Assembly: GCF_903944925.1 (NCBI RefSeq)
Contig: NZ_CAJATU010000123.1
Location: 1-64,000, forward strand
Reading direction: 5' to 3'
Length of the DNA: 64,000 nucleotides
Origin: an uncultured Rhodopila sp.
Lineage (GTDB): Bacteria > Pseudomonadota > Alphaproteobacteria > Acetobacterales > Acetobacteraceae
Shown: one piece after another, positions 34,677 through 43,140 of the stretch
Layout: every line of letters begins with the position of its first letter
Position numbering within the stretch: position 1 is the stretch's first letter
Notes under the pieces: model-generated
Databases searched by the model: none
What the model was told of the DNA's origin: nothing
What the model saw: only the letters and a program-made list of their open reading frames with translations
Program-made: the position numbers and the translations under genes

Positions 34677-35659
34677 GACGCGGTCAGCACATCGCCGGAC
34701 TGCAGCCCGGACAGGATCTCGACCCCATCCGGCATGTCCGGTGTCGGCATGTCGCGGCCGCGCTGCACCGGGATTTCCAGCGTTACGCCATCGGCGGAGC
34801 GGCGGTTCACGTAACTCAGGCCAAACCGGCTGTGCACCAGGGCGGCGGGGATGACGTAGCTCGGTCTGTCATCGGCGCCGATCCAGACCCGGATGCGCTG
34901 GCCGACGAAATAGTGGCCGACGCCGGGGACCGTGGCATCGGCCAGCACGCGGCCGTCCTGGATCTGCGGATAGACCAGCACCACCGTGCCGAACACCGCT
35001 CCGCTCGCGCCCACATCGGCACCATCCAGACGCACCTTGTCGTTGACCCGCAGGAACCGGGCGTGACGCTCCGGCAGGCGCAGGCGCATGACGTAGTCGG
35101 CCTCGGCGACGCTGGCGATGACATCACCCGGCAGCACCACGCTGCCCTTGGTCACCGGCACTTGCAGAATCCGCCCGGCCCGCGGCGCCAGCACCGCCCC
35201 TTCGGTGACCTGCTGGACCACCACGCCGCGTTCGGCGATGCGGGCGGCGAGGGCACTGCTCGCCACATCCACCGCGGTGCGCGCCTGGTCGAGTTGCTGG
35301 CGCGAGGCGGCACCGGAGCGAGCCAGCGTTTCCGCCCGCCCAAGGTCGACCTGTCCCTGCGCGAGTTGCGCCCGCAGCCCGGCGATCTGCGCATCGAGCG
35401 AACGGATCTGGATTTGCAGCTTGTCGTCGCCGACGAGTGCCAACACCTGGCCCTGCGTGACTTCGTCTCCGTCTTGCACGTTCAGGTCCACGATAGTGCC
35501 CCCGATGCGGGCGCGCGCCGGCACGACGTTGCGGCTCTCAACGGTGGCGAACACGGCCTTCTCATCCGCCAGCGGACGCAGCGCGACGGTGAAGGACGTT
35601 TGCGCGCACGCCGGCGCGGTTGCCGCGGCGAGCGCGGCAACGAACCAGATCTTGTGCAT
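34673..35659 (-). CDS. RND periplasmic adaptor (membrane fusion) protein
   Basis: The 328-aa protein has a signal peptide (MHKIWFVAALAAATAPACAQT). A lipoyl half (ARIGGTIVDLNVQDGDEVTQGQVLALVGD), an alpha hairpin (about 90-160, LDAQIAGLRAQLAQGQVDLGRAETL), and a second lipoyl half (AGRILQVPVTKGSVVLPGD) follow, and then beta-barrel and membrane-proximal domains. It links the RND pump to an outer-membrane channel. The ATG at 35659 is chosen as the codon immediately before the signal. It overlaps the pump gene by ATGA. Confidence 0.92.
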   Translation of the reverse strand: MHKIWFVAALAAATAPACAQTSFTVALRPLADEKAVFATVESRNVVPARARIGGTIVDLNVQDGDEVTQGQVLALVGDDKLQIQIRSLDAQIAGLRAQLAQGQVDLGRAETLARSGAASRQQLDQARTAVDVASSALAARIAERGVVVQQVTEGAVLAPRAGRILQVPVTKGSVVLPGDVIASVAEADYVMRLRLPERHARFLRVNDKVRLDGADVGASGAVFGTVVLVYPQIQDGRVLADATVPGVGHYFVGQRIRVWIGADDRPSYVIPAALVHSRFGLSYVNRRSADGVTLEIPVQRGRDMPTPDMPDGVEILSGLQSGDVLTAS

Positions 35660-35670
35660 GGAGGTCTCCG

Positions 35671-36006
35671 TTAGCGGGTCGTCGGCAATCCCGCGGCTTT
35701 CCAGGCCATAAGTCCGCCGCGCATGTGCGACGTGACAGGCACCCCGGCCTGACGGCACTTCGCCAATGCCATGCCGGAGCGTTTGCCGCTGAGGCAGGAC
35801 AACACCACCTCGCCCTTCGGCAGCGCCGCCGGATCGAACTGCGACAGCGGCATGGAGACAGCGCCCGGTATGCGTTCGGCCGCGATCTCGTTCGGCTCGC
35901 GCACATCCACCAGGACGATCTCGCCACGGCTCATGCGGGCGCTGACCTCGGCCGGGTCGAGTTCAACCGGGCCGGACTGGGTTGCGGCCGTCTTTTTCCA
36001 GAACAC
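35671..36006 (-). CDS. Single-domain rhodanese-like protein
   Basis: The 111-aa protein has EIVLVDVREPNEIAAERIPGAVSMPLSQFD and VVLSCLSGKRSGMA with active Cys71 in the loop CLSGKR. It is cytoplasmic. Its start abuts the end of the BigR-type regulator gene (a shared base at 36006), and the RND adaptor follows after 11 nt, so regulator, rhodanese, adaptor and pump look like one operon. It would bind sulfane sulfur released by sulfide oxidation. Confidence 0.9.
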   Translation of the reverse strand: MFWKKTAATQSGPVELDPAEVSARMSRGEIVLVDVREPNEIAAERIPGAVSMPLSQFDPAALPKGEVVLSCLSGKRSGMALAKCRQAGVPVTSHMRGGLMAWKAAGLPTTR

Positions 36007-36374
36007 TATAGGTCTCCCTCAGAGTTTGCTTCAGTCTGCGGTTTCGTCCTGGCCGGATCGCCGCAGATCGGGTCGGGCGAGCAGTAGATCGCGAACAGCG
36101 TCTCCAGCACCTGCTGCGCCGGGCACGAGGCGATCGAGTAGTAGATCGTCTGGGCGTCCCGCCGCGCCTGCACCAGACCATCCTTGCGCAGCAGCGCAAG
36201 GTGCTGGGAGACGGTCGAATCGCGCACCTTGAGGAACGCGGCAAGGTCGCCGACGGAGCGCTCGCCATCGACGAGTTGGCACAGAATCAGCAGGCGGTTG
36301 CGGTTGGCGAGCGACTTGAGAAGCTCGCTCGCCTGATCCGCTGCCGCCTCCATAACGTCAGGCTTTATTTTCAT
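36006..36374 (-). CDS. ArsR-family persulfide-sensing repressor (BigR/SqrR type)
   Basis: This 122-aa winged-helix protein has LLKSLANRNRLLILCQLVDGERSVGDLAAFL, recognition segment VSQHLALLRKDGLVQARRDAQTIYYSI. Cys32 and Cys98 are spaced exactly 66 residues apart, as Cys42/Cys108 of BigR and Cys41/Cys107 of SqrR. Those cysteines form a polysulfide link that releases DNA. The ATG at 36374 is preferred over the earlier one because the family begins just before the first helix. It sits between the pump operon and a divergent sqr fragment, so it probably controls both. Confidence 0.88.
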   Translation of the reverse strand: MKIKPDVMEAAADQASELLKSLANRNRLLILCQLVDGERSVGDLAAFLKVRDSTVSQHLALLRKDGLVQARRDAQTIYYSIASCPAQQVLETLFAIYCSPDPICGDPARTKPQTEANSEGDL

Positions 36375-36483
36375 ACTTGCGAAGATACACAATCCCGCAT
36401 ATGTAGTCAAGCCAATACCGAACCGAGGAAACCGGCCGAAGGGCGGCCGGCATGCCCCGGCAAGATTTCAAGGGAGAGACGAT
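36375..36483. promoter_or_regulatory. Divergent promoter region of the sulfur island
   Basis: These 109 bp separate the BigR-type gene from sqr. The first about 45 bp are AT-rich with ATAC...GATACA...CATATG patches that could form the repressor site. A GGGAGA ribosome site precedes the sqr ATG. The operator is inferred from position only. Confidence 0.5.
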
Positions 36484-36960
36484 ATGGCGGACGTGGTGGT
36501 TTTAGGGGCTGGTCTGGGCGGCACGCTGATGGCTTACGAACTGATGCCCCAGCTTCATGACGGCGACACGCTCACTTTGATCAGCGAAGGCACCCGCTAC
36601 CATTTCGTGCCATCTAACCCGTGGGTCGCCATCGGCTGGCGCAAACGGGAAGAAATTGAGATCGACCTCGAGTCGGTCATGCGCCGCAAGAACATCCGCC
36701 TGCTGGCGCAGGGAGCGGCGCGGGTTGTTCCGGAGCAGAACTGTGTTACGATGAAGGACGGCACCTGGGTGCCGTACGACTATCTCGCCACCGGCCCGGA
36801 CCTGGCGTTCGATGAGATCGAAGGGTTCGGGCCGAAAGGTCATACACAGTCGATCTGCAATGTCGATTGCGCCGAGCACGCTTGGCATGCATTCGAGGAT
36901 TTCTGCAAGAAACCGGGGCCGATCGTTCTCGCCGCCCCGCCGACATCAAGACAGTCATGA
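36484..36960 (+). pseudogene. Sulfide:quinone oxidoreductase, N-terminal fragment
   Basis: The 158 codons encode the N-terminal third of an SQR: VVVLGAGLGGTLMAYEL is the FAD-binding motif, RYHFVPSNPWVAIGWRKREEI and LATGPDLAFDEIEG are SQR blocks. After CKKPGPIVLAAP the sequence departs from the family and a stop follows. About 270 residues with the catalytic cysteines and the C-terminal membrane helices are missing. The stop overlaps the next ATG (ATGA). A deletion joining sqr to the region before the DUF2892 gene explains this. A functional SQR would oxidise sulfide to polysulfide. Confidence 0.82.
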
Positions 36961-37160
36961 CCATCGACAATGCGGTGCTGAGCTTCGCCGGAGCGGTCGT
37001 TCTGACCAGCCTTGCGCTCGGCTGGTTCGTCAGTCCGTGGTGGCTGCTGCTGACCGCCTTCGCCAGCCTGAATATGCTACAAGCGGGTTTCACCGGGTTC
37101 TGCCCGGCGGCGAAGATTTTCCGGCGGCTCGGGCTGAAGCCCGGCCGCGCCTTCATCTGA
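36957..37160 (+). CDS. DUF2892 (YgaP-type) membrane protein
   Basis: The 67-aa protein begins MTIDNAVLSFAGAVVLTSLALGW and has a helical hairpin with FTGFCPAAKIFRRLGLK at the end. This is the transmembrane tail seen fused to rhodanese in YgaP and as separate ORFs in sulfur operons. The conserved FCP cysteine is present. It overlaps the truncated sqr by ATGA. Confidence 0.85.
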   Translation: MTIDNAVLSFAGAVVLTSLALGWFVSPWWLLLTAFASLNMLQAGFTGFCPAAKIFRRLGLKPGRAFI

Positions 37161-37179
37161 TCCAACCAGGAGATTCCAC

Positions 37180-37353
37180 ATGACAAAGAACATCGGCCTG
37201 ATCGACCGGGTGGTGCGCGCCGCCATCGGCATCGCTCTCATCGCCTGGGCACTCCTCGGCGGCCCTGTCTGGGCCTGGATCGGCCTTGTGCCGCTGCTGA
37301 CCGCGGGATTCTCGTTCTGCCCGGCCTATTCGCTGCTGCGCTTTCACACCTGA
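37180..37353 (+). CDS. Second DUF2892 membrane protein
   Basis: The 57-aa protein starts MTKNIGLIDRVVRAAIGIALI and contains a short hairpin ending LTAGFSFCPAYSLLRF, the compact DUF2892 form with the same FCP cysteine as its neighbour. AGGAGA lies 6 nt before the ATG. It follows the first DUF2892 gene by 19 nt and precedes the AhpD-like gene by 14 nt, all in one transcript. Confidence 0.85.
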   Translation: MTKNIGLIDRVVRAAIGIALIAWALLGGPVWAWIGLVPLLTAGFSFCPAYSLLRFHT

Positions 37354-37367
37354 CAGGAGACCGTTTC

Positions 37368-37724
37368 ATGTTGAACGACTGGAGCGCGATGACGCGCGAT
37401 TTCTCGGCCGGGCTACGCGACGTGCGCGCCGGGATTCCCGATGTGATGAAGGGCTTCTCGGCGACCGCGCAGGCGGCGCTGAAAGCCAACGCGCTGGATA
37501 CGAAGACGAAGGAACTGCTGGCGCTGGGCATCGCCGTGGCAACCCGCTGCGACCCGTGCATCGCCTTCCATGCGGAAGCCGCGGTCAAACACGGCGCATC
37601 GCGTGAGGAGATTCTCGAAACAGTCGGCATCGCGATCTACATGGGTGCCGGCCCGAGCGTGATGTACGCGGCAAAGGCTTTGGAAGCGTTCGACCAATTC
37701 GCGCCGCCGTCAAAGGCAGCGTGA
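37368..37724 (+). CDS. Carboxymuconolactone decarboxylase/AhpD-like protein
   Basis: The 118-aa protein has the AhpD core: LDTKTKELLALGIAVATRCDPCIAFHAEAAVKHGAS, with Cys61-x-x-Cys64 and His68 as the thiol redox triad. AhpD-like proteins reduce peroxiredoxins or lipoyl/persulfide thiols. It sits in the BigR-side operon with DUF2892 genes and a rhodanese, so a role in clearing reactive sulfur is plausible. The stop overlaps the next ATG (TGATG). Confidence 0.88.
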   Translation: MLNDWSAMTRDFSAGLRDVRAGIPDVMKGFSATAQAALKANALDTKTKELLALGIAVATRCDPCIAFHAEAAVKHGASREEILETVGIAIYMGAGPSVMYAAKALEAFDQFAPPSKAA

Positions 37725-38617
37725 TGAGCCAAAGAGTCCAGCGCGCGGCGCACCTCCCCGGGTGCGCCATCGCAACCTCTCTCGCCCTCGCGTTCGCAAG
37801 CTTCAGCGAATCCGCGTTCGCTGCGGATCCCCTGGTGGACGCAACCCGGATCGCCGCCAGGGCCGGCAACCCGCATGTGGCGGTGATCGACCTGCGCCCG
37901 GCCGCAGCATTCCAGGCGGCCCACATTCCCGGGGCGATTTCGGCCGACTATCGCACCGCGGGATGGACGGTTCCCGGCCAGGGCGGCGCGACCGCGGCCC
38001 TGCCACCGGTGGAACGGATTGCCGCCGCCATCGGCGCGCTTGGAGTAGGCGACGGCGATGAAGTCGAAATCGTCGCCGACGAGTTCCCGGCCGCGGCGAG
38101 GGTCTACTGGACTTTCAAAGTGCTCGGGCACACGGAGGTTTCCATTCTGGACGGCGGCTGGAAGACATGGAGCGGCGCGGTTGAAAGCGGTGCGGCAACG
38201 CGCGGTCCGGCGGTGTTCACGCCGCACTACAACGCCTCGCTGCGAGCGGAGCTGCCGGAGGTCGCCGCCGCGGTTACCCAGGGCAGCGCCACGCTGGTGG
38301 ACGCACGTCCGGCTTCGCAATGGAGCGGCTCCGTCCTGTCGCCCCTGGTGCATGCCGGAGGTCATATCCCGGGTGCGGTTTCGTTGGATGAGAGCGCCAT
38401 CCAGACAGCCGACGGCCGCCTTAAATCGCGCGACGCGCTGGCGCTGCTGTTCGCGCCCGCGGGCGGCAAACCGGCGATCGTCTATTGCAATGCCGGCTAC
38501 CTCTCGGCGGCCGACTGGTTCGTGCTGTCCGAGGTTCTGCATCGGCCGGATGCGAAGCTGTACGAAGGTTCAATGTCGGAATGGACCTCGGATGCGTCGC
38601 GCCCCGTCGTGAGGTGA
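37724..38617 (+). CDS. Exported tandem-rhodanese sulfurtransferase (TST-like)
   Basis: The 297-aa protein has a signal peptide (cleaved near AFA-AD, residue 34). It has two rhodanese domains: an N-terminal one (VAVIDLRPAAAFQAAHIPGAI) without an active Cys (IVADEFPAAA instead), and a C-terminal one with IVYCNAGYLSA, active Cys255. This is the thiosulfate/3-mercaptopyruvate sulfurtransferase plan, with the Cys domain second. Export would place it in the periplasm, where it could act on thiosulfate. It is the last gene of the plus-strand sulfur operon and faces the LysR remnant. Confidence 0.88.
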   Translation: MSQRVQRAAHLPGCAIATSLALAFASFSESAFAADPLVDATRIAARAGNPHVAVIDLRPAAAFQAAHIPGAISADYRTAGWTVPGQGGATAALPPVERIAAAIGALGVGDGDEVEIVADEFPAAARVYWTFKVLGHTEVSILDGGWKTWSGAVESGAATRGPAVFTPHYNASLRAELPEVAAAVTQGSATLVDARPASQWSGSVLSPLVHAGGHIPGAVSLDESAIQTADGRLKSRDALALLFAPAGGKPAIVYCNAGYLSAADWFVLSEVLHRPDAKLYEGSMSEWTSDASRPVVR

Positions 38618-38636
38618 GCGGCGGGGTCGAGACGGG

Positions 38637-39170
38637 CTAAGCCGCAGCCCGGCGAATCACCTCCAGCAGCGCCGCCGCCGCGCGCCCGTGGTGGCGGTCG
38701 CCGTGCCGCAGCGCCAGGAAGCGGCGTTCCCGGAAAGCAAACGGCAGCTCCACCAGCGATCCCGACGCCAGGCCCGCATGTGCCACCAGCGACGAAATCG
38801 CCGTCGCGCCGGCCCCCCGCCTCCACGGCCGCGCGGACCGCCTCGTTCGACGGCAGTTCCAGGCCCTCATGGAGTTTCTCCGGATCGACGCCGAACCCCG
38901 TCATCGCGTCCTCGAACACCTGGCGGGTGCCCGATCCGCGCTCGCGCAACATCCGGCATGCCCCGGCCAGATCATCGGCCGCCACCTGCGTCTTCGACGC
39001 CCACGCATGCCCCCCCCACCACAAGCACCAGCCGATCGGCTGCGACTGGGATCTGCACCGGCCAGGGCAATCGGCCGACGGCGACAGGACAATGGGAGCG
39101 AATCGCGCGACGCACCCTTGCGGCGCATTCGGCGGCGCGGCAGCGGTCCCGGCGCGGCAGCACTGATGCC
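38637..39170 (-). pseudogene. LysR-type regulator, C-terminal half with frameshifts
   Basis: Minus-strand pieces assemble into a LysR effector-binding domain: LVLVVGG, HAWASKTQVAADDLAGACRMLRERGSGTRQVFEDAM, then LPSNEAVRAAVEAG, and after a frame change ATAISSLVAHAGL, ELPFAFRERRFLALRHGDRH. One shift lies at the homopolymer C tract near 39010, another near 38815. The HTH half is missing. Regulators of this kind often control sulfur or CO2 genes. It is clearly inactive unless the shifts are sequencing errors. Confidence 0.75.
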
Positions 39171-39275
39171 CGATGTGCTCCGGCCCGAATGTCAGGCGGT
39201 GGGCGGCAAGGTTACTGACTGTTGTTATCCGTTCTTATATAAGGTAGGTCCATCTCCAATGCTGGAAAGGCCGTC

Positions 39276-39542
39276 ATGACCACCGTGACCATATCGCTGC
39301 CCGACTCGCTGAAGGCTTTCGTTGATACACAGGTTTCCACCAAGGGTTTCGGCAATGTCAGCGAGTACTTCCGTACCCTGCTTCGGGACGCGCAGGCGAA
39401 GGAGGAGGATGCCCGGCTCGAGGCGCTACTGCTGGAAGGGCTGGCCTCGCAGCGCCTGCCGCTGGACGACGCGTTCTTGAAGGGTCTGGAGACCAAAACG
39501 GCGGCGATACTGGATAAGTATAAGGACCGCCAACGGCCGTGA
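39276..39542 (+). CDS. parD: ParD-type antitoxin
   Basis: The 88-aa protein starts TTVTISLPDSLKAFVDTQVSTKGFGNVSEYFRTLLRDAQ, the ribbon-helix-helix of ParD/CC2985 antitoxins, followed by a helical toxin-binding tail. It would repress its promoter and bind ParE. The stop overlaps the parE GTG (GTGA). Its partner is truncated, so it is an orphan antitoxin. Confidence 0.9.
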   Translation: MTTVTISLPDSLKAFVDTQVSTKGFGNVSEYFRTLLRDAQAKEEDARLEALLLEGLASQRLPLDDAFLKGLETKTAAILDKYKDRQRP

Positions 39543-39625
39543 ATCTGTTCGTTCAGGAAGCCGCCGAACGGGATATTTTGGGTCAGATCGAGTGGTATGC
39601 GGAGAAGGGAGTGCCGGCCATCGGG
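39539..39625 (+). pseudogene. ParE toxin, N-terminal stub
   Basis: The GTG at 39539 opens MNLFVQEAAERDILGQIEWYAEKG, the first helices of a ParE/RelE toxin. After about 27 residues the sequence diverges into non-family residues leading to the desulfhydrase gene. The toxin core with its basic active-site residues is lost. Confidence 0.78.
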
Positions 39626-39710
39626 TCGGACGATCTGCCAGCTCGCCCTACCAAGCCAGATAGTTGTGATCTGAGCCTCGTTTTCACGCCCAGTTCCCCA
39701 GGAGAAAGCC

Positions 39711-40715
39711 ATGCACCTTGCCCGATTTCCGCGGGTCCGCCTCTTTCCGGCGCCGACCCCACTCGAACGGCTGCACAATCTCACGCATAGGTTGGGTGGG
39801 CCGCAAATTTGGGTCAAGCGGGATGATTGCACTGTTGTTGCCACCGGCGGGAACAAGGTCCGCAAATTGGAATGGCTCATCGGCGAGGCTCTTGCACAGG
39901 GCGCCTCTCACATCGTCACTCAGGGTGCCATCCAGTCGAACCATGTCCGTCAGACCGCTGCGATAGCTCGAAAGTTCGGCATGACCTGCACCGCATTGCT
40001 GGAGCACCGCTTTGACACCGACGACCGCGACTATCTGTCCAGTGGCAACGTTCTACTCGATCGGCTTTTCGGCTGCCGGATCGAATACCGGCCAGCCGGG
40101 CTAGATATGAACGCCGAGGCCGAAAAGCGAGGCAGCGAACTGCGTGCGGATGGCGAAACCGTCTACGTCATCCCAGGCGGAGGCTCTAATAGCGTCGGCG
40201 CCCTGGGGTATGTATCTTGCGCGCAGGAACTTATGCAGCAAGCTGATGAAATTGGGCTGCGCATCGACCGGATCGTTACCGCGACCGGAAGCGCCGGCAC
40301 TCAGGCCGGATTGGTGGTCGGCCTGGAGGGCACGAATGCCAACGTTCCGGTCCTGGGTATCGGCGTCCGACTCCCACGGGAGCCGCAGGAAGAAAAAGTC
40401 TACCTCCTGACCGTCGCGACCGCGTCGCGGCTGGGCATCAAAGCCAGCATCGCACGGGAGGCCGTGGTTGCCAATTGCGATTATGTGGGTGCCGGCTATG
40501 GAGTCCCGACCAAAGGCATGGGCGAAGCCGTGCGCATGATGGCGGAAGAGGAGGGGATCCTCCTCGATCCGGTCTACTCCGGGAAGGCGATGGCCGGATT
40601 GATTGATCTGATCCGCAAGGGCACATTTGCGAGGGACGAAACTATCGTCTTCCTGCACACCGGCGGAGCGGCCGGGCTATTTGGTTACAATACGTTCTTC
40701 GACCGTGCGGAGTGA
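39711..40715 (+). CDS. PLP-dependent D-cysteine desulfhydrase / L-cysteate sulfo-lyase family
   Basis: The 334-aa fold-type II PLP enzyme begins [21 protein letters not shown], with PLP Lys49 in [10 protein letters not shown], then [15 protein letters not shown] and a phosphate-binding [10 protein letters not shown]. It belongs to the DcyD/ACC deaminase group. The MHLARFPR start and [14 protein letters not shown] block are also the style of CuyA, which releases sulfite from L-cysteate. D-cysteine desulfhydrase would make pyruvate, ammonia and H2S. Both fit the sulfur setting; the choice needs active-site comparison. Base composition is milder than in neighbours, a hint of transfer. It is convergent with pdxA. 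Confidence 0.85.
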   Translation: MHLARFPRVRLFPAPTPLERLHNLTHRLGGPQIWVKRDDCTVVATGGNKVRKLEWLIGEALAQGASHIVTQGAIQSNHVRQTAAIARKFGMTCTALLEHRFDTDDRDYLSSGNVLLDRLFGCRIEYRPAGLDMNAEAEKRGSELRADGETVYVIPGGGSNSVGALGYVSCAQELMQQADEIGLRIDRIVTATGSAGTQAGLVVGLEGTNANVPVLGIGVRLPREPQEEKVYLLTVATASRLGIKASIAREAVVANCDYVGAGYGVPTKGMGEAVRMMAEEEGILLDPVYSGKAMAGLIDLIRKGTFARDETIVFLHTGGAAGLFGYNTFFDRAE

Positions 40716-40736
40716 TAACCATATCGATCAATCTGT

Positions 40737-41732
40737 TCAAGGGTGCCCGAGCCGACCGGCCAGCACGGTGGCAAGCTTGATTGCGGCGATCAGGCTGGTC
40801 GGATCGGCGACGCCTTTTCCGGCTATATCGAAGGCAGTGCCATGGTCGGGGGATGTGCGTACGATCGGGAGGCCGAGCGTCACGTTTACACCGTGATCCA
40901 TGTCCAGCGTCTTCAACGGAATCAACGCCTGATCATGATACATGCAAATCGCTACGTCGTAACGGCCGCGCGACTTGACCGTGAACATAGTGTCCGGTGG
41001 CCAAGGTCCGGAGACATTGATACCCTCGGCACGCAACATGTCTATCGCCGGCTGGATCAATGTGGTTTCCTCCGAGCCCAACGCGCCCTTCTCCCCAGCG
41101 TGTGGATTGAGCCCGGCTATGGCCAGCCGCGGTATTGCTATGCCAAATTCCCGGCGCAGGGCTATTGCCGCAGTTCGAGAGGCAGCAGCTATCATCTCTG
41201 TCGTTAGCATAGCGATGGAAGCTTGCAGCGATGCATGCACGGTCACCGGGACCACCCGGAGAACAGGACTGGCAAGCATCATGATCTGCTGTCCGGTTGC
41301 ACCGGTCAGTGCGGCGATAAATTCGGTGTGCCCAGGATAAGCGAAGCCGGCTTGGTAGAGCGCCGCCTTATTGATCGGATTGGTCACGACCCCGGCTGCT
41401 TGACCGTCCAGCGCAAGTCTCGTAGCCAATTCGATCGAGCTGACGACGGCCTTTGCGTTATCCAGACTTGACCGACCGGGAACTTCAATGGAATGAAGCG
41501 GAACCGCCAAGACTGGTAGCGCGCACGGAAACACATCGACAGCCTCGGCAATATCGGAGATCGCGTGGATCGGGATTTTCAAGCCCAACGCGAGCGCTAT
41601 TCGGTTAAGCCGACCTGGGTCATCGAGAGCGACGAAGGGGCGTTCGGTTCCGTGCAAGGCCCGCCAAGCGCGGAGGGTCAACTCACCGCCAATGCCAGCG
41701 GGATCACCCATCGTTAAAGCGAGTGGTTTCAT
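40737..41732 (-). CDS. pdxA: 4-hydroxythreonine-4-phosphate dehydrogenase
   Basis: The 331-aa protein has the PdxA fold: [39 protein letters not shown] with a metal His, [15 protein letters not shown] with the second His, and the late [12 protein letters not shown] with the third. PdxA oxidises 4-phosphohydroxy-threonine toward the precursor condensed by PdxJ to pyridoxine phosphate. The ATG is 3 nt after the lpd stop. It therefore appears to be the last gene of the 2-oxoglutarate dehydrogenase operon, an unexpected place. The AAGG near the start is very close, so translation may be coupled. PdxA2-like catabolic roles are an alternative. Confidence 0.9.
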   Translation of the reverse strand: MKPLALTMGDPAGIGGELTLRAWRALHGTERPFVALDDPGRLNRIALALGLKIPIHAISDIAEAVDVFPCALPVLAVPLHSIEVPGRSSLDNAKAVVSSIELATRLALDGQAAGVVTNPINKAALYQAGFAYPGHTEFIAALTGATGQQIMMLASPVLRVVPVTVHASLQASIAMLTTEMIAAASRTAAIALRREFGIAIPRLAIAGLNPHAGEKGALGSEETTLIQPAIDMLRAEGINVSGPWPPDTMFTVKSRGRYDVAICMYHDQALIPLKTLDMDHGVNVTLGLPIVRTSPDHGTAFDIAGKGVADPTSLIAAIKLATVLAGRLGHP

Positions 41733-41735
41733 TCC

Positions 41736-43127
41736 TTAGATATGCAATGCACGTCCGTCAACGGCTAGAGCAGCCTCCTTCACCGCCTCGCTCAAAGTCG
41801 GATGTGCATGACAGATGCGCGCCACATCCTCGGCCGATGCGCCAAATTCGATCGCGATCGTTAGTTCGGCAATCAGTGTCCCTGCATCCGGCCCGAGTAC
41901 ATGCGCGCCGAGCAGCCGATCGGTTGCATGGTCCGCCAAAATCTTCACGAACCCGTCGGTATCGCCCATCGCCCGCGCCCGGCCATTGGCGGTGAAGGGG
42001 AATTTACCGACGGTGTAAGCGATGCCGCCAGCCTTCAATTCTTCCTCGGTCTGGCCGACGGAGGCGACTTCCGGCCACGTATAAACCACGCCAGGAATGG
42101 CGTTATAGTTCACGTGCCCGGCCTGCCCGGCGAGTATTTCCGCCACAGCGACACCCTCCTCCTCGCCCTTGTGGGCCAGCATCGGACCGGGGATGACATC
42201 GCCGATGGCGTAAATGCCCGGGATATTCGTGGCGTAGTGCGGATTCACTTTGACCCGCTTGCGATCATCGAGTTCCACGCCGGCCTCTTCCAGGCCAAGA
42301 CCCTCGGTATAGGGGCGGCGGCCGATGGACAGCAGCACGACATCCGCCGCGATCGTCTCCGCGGGGCCCCCCTTTACCGACTCCACGGTCAAGGTCACGC
42401 CGGTTTCGCCAACCGTCGCGCCGGTTACCTTCGTGCTCAGCCGAAACTTGATCCCCTGCTTTTGCAGGATGCGCTGGAATGCGGTGGCGATCTCGGTATC
42501 CATTCCGGGGACAATCCGGTCGAGGAATTCGACCACCGTCACCTCGGCGCCCAGCCGGCGCCACACACTGCCGAGTTCAAGCCCGATGACACCGCCGCCG
42601 ATGACGACCAGATGGCTGGGAACCTTCTCCAGCTCCAGCGCGCCGGTCGAGGTGACGATCCGGGTTTCGTCCACCGTCACCCCCGCCAGTCGCACGCTTT
42701 CGCTGCCGGTGGCGATGACGATGTTCTTCGTGCTGTAGCTCTTGCCGGCGACATCCACGCTGCCCGGGCCGGTGATGCGGCCGGTGCCCTTCAGCCAGGT
42801 GACCTTGTTCTTGCGGAACAGGAACTCGACCCCCTTGGTGTTGGCGCTGACCACTTCCACCTTGCGGGCCTGCATCCGCGCCAAGTCGAGCTTGACGCCA
42901 TCCACCAGCACGCCGTGATCCGCCAGCGCGTGCTTGGTCTTTTCGAACTCCTCGGACGATTGCAGCAGCGCCTTGGACGGGATGCAGCCGATATTCAGGC
43001 AGGTGCCGCCCAGGGTCGGGCGCTTTTCGACGCAGGCGACCTTCAGGCCGAGCTGCGCCGCGCGGATGGCGCAGACATAGCCGCCAGGGCCGGAGCCGAT
43101 GACGATAACGTCGAACGAGTCACTCAT
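41736..43127 (-). CDS. lpdA: Dihydrolipoyl dehydrogenase (E3)
   Basis: The 463-aa flavoprotein has FAD motif [21 protein letters not shown], the redox pair Cys43/Cys48 in [18 protein letters not shown] motif [19 protein letters not shown], and C-terminal HAHPTLSEA with the catalytic His-Glu. It reoxidises the dihydrolipoyl arm of SucB with NAD+. It is the third gene of sucA-sucB-lpd, starting 13 nt after sucB, so it is most likely dedicated to the 2-oxoglutarate complex. Confidence 0.95.
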   Translation of the reverse strand: MSDSFDVIVIGSGPGGYVCAIRAAQLGLKVACVEKRPTLGGTCLNIGCIPSKALLQSSEEFEKTKHALADHGVLVDGVKLDLARMQARKVEVVSANTKGVEFLFRKNKVTWLKGTGRITGPGSVDVAGKSYSTKNIVIATGSESVRLAGVTVDETRIVTSTGALELEKVPSHLVVIGGGVIGLELGSVWRRLGAEVTVVEFLDRIVPGMDTEIATAFQRILQKQGIKFRLSTKVTGATVGETGVTLTVESVKGGPAETIAADVVLLSIGRRPYTEGLGLEEAGVELDDRKRVKVNPHYATNIPGIYAIGDVIPGPMLAHKGEEEGVAVAEILAGQAGHVNYNAIPGVVYTWPEVASVGQTEEELKAGGIAYTVGKFPFTANGRARAMGDTDGFVKILADHATDRLLGAHVLGPDAGTLIAELTIAIEFGASAEDVARICHAHPTLSEAVKEAALAVDGRALHI

Positions 43128-43140
43128 TGTCGGCCTGCTC

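Noticed and set aside
32064-34814. A 916-codon open frame on the plus strand opposite the RND pump
   Set aside because: It is His/Arg/Gln-rich, shows no family motif and lies fully antisense to a well-supported pump. High GC removes stops from the opposite frame.
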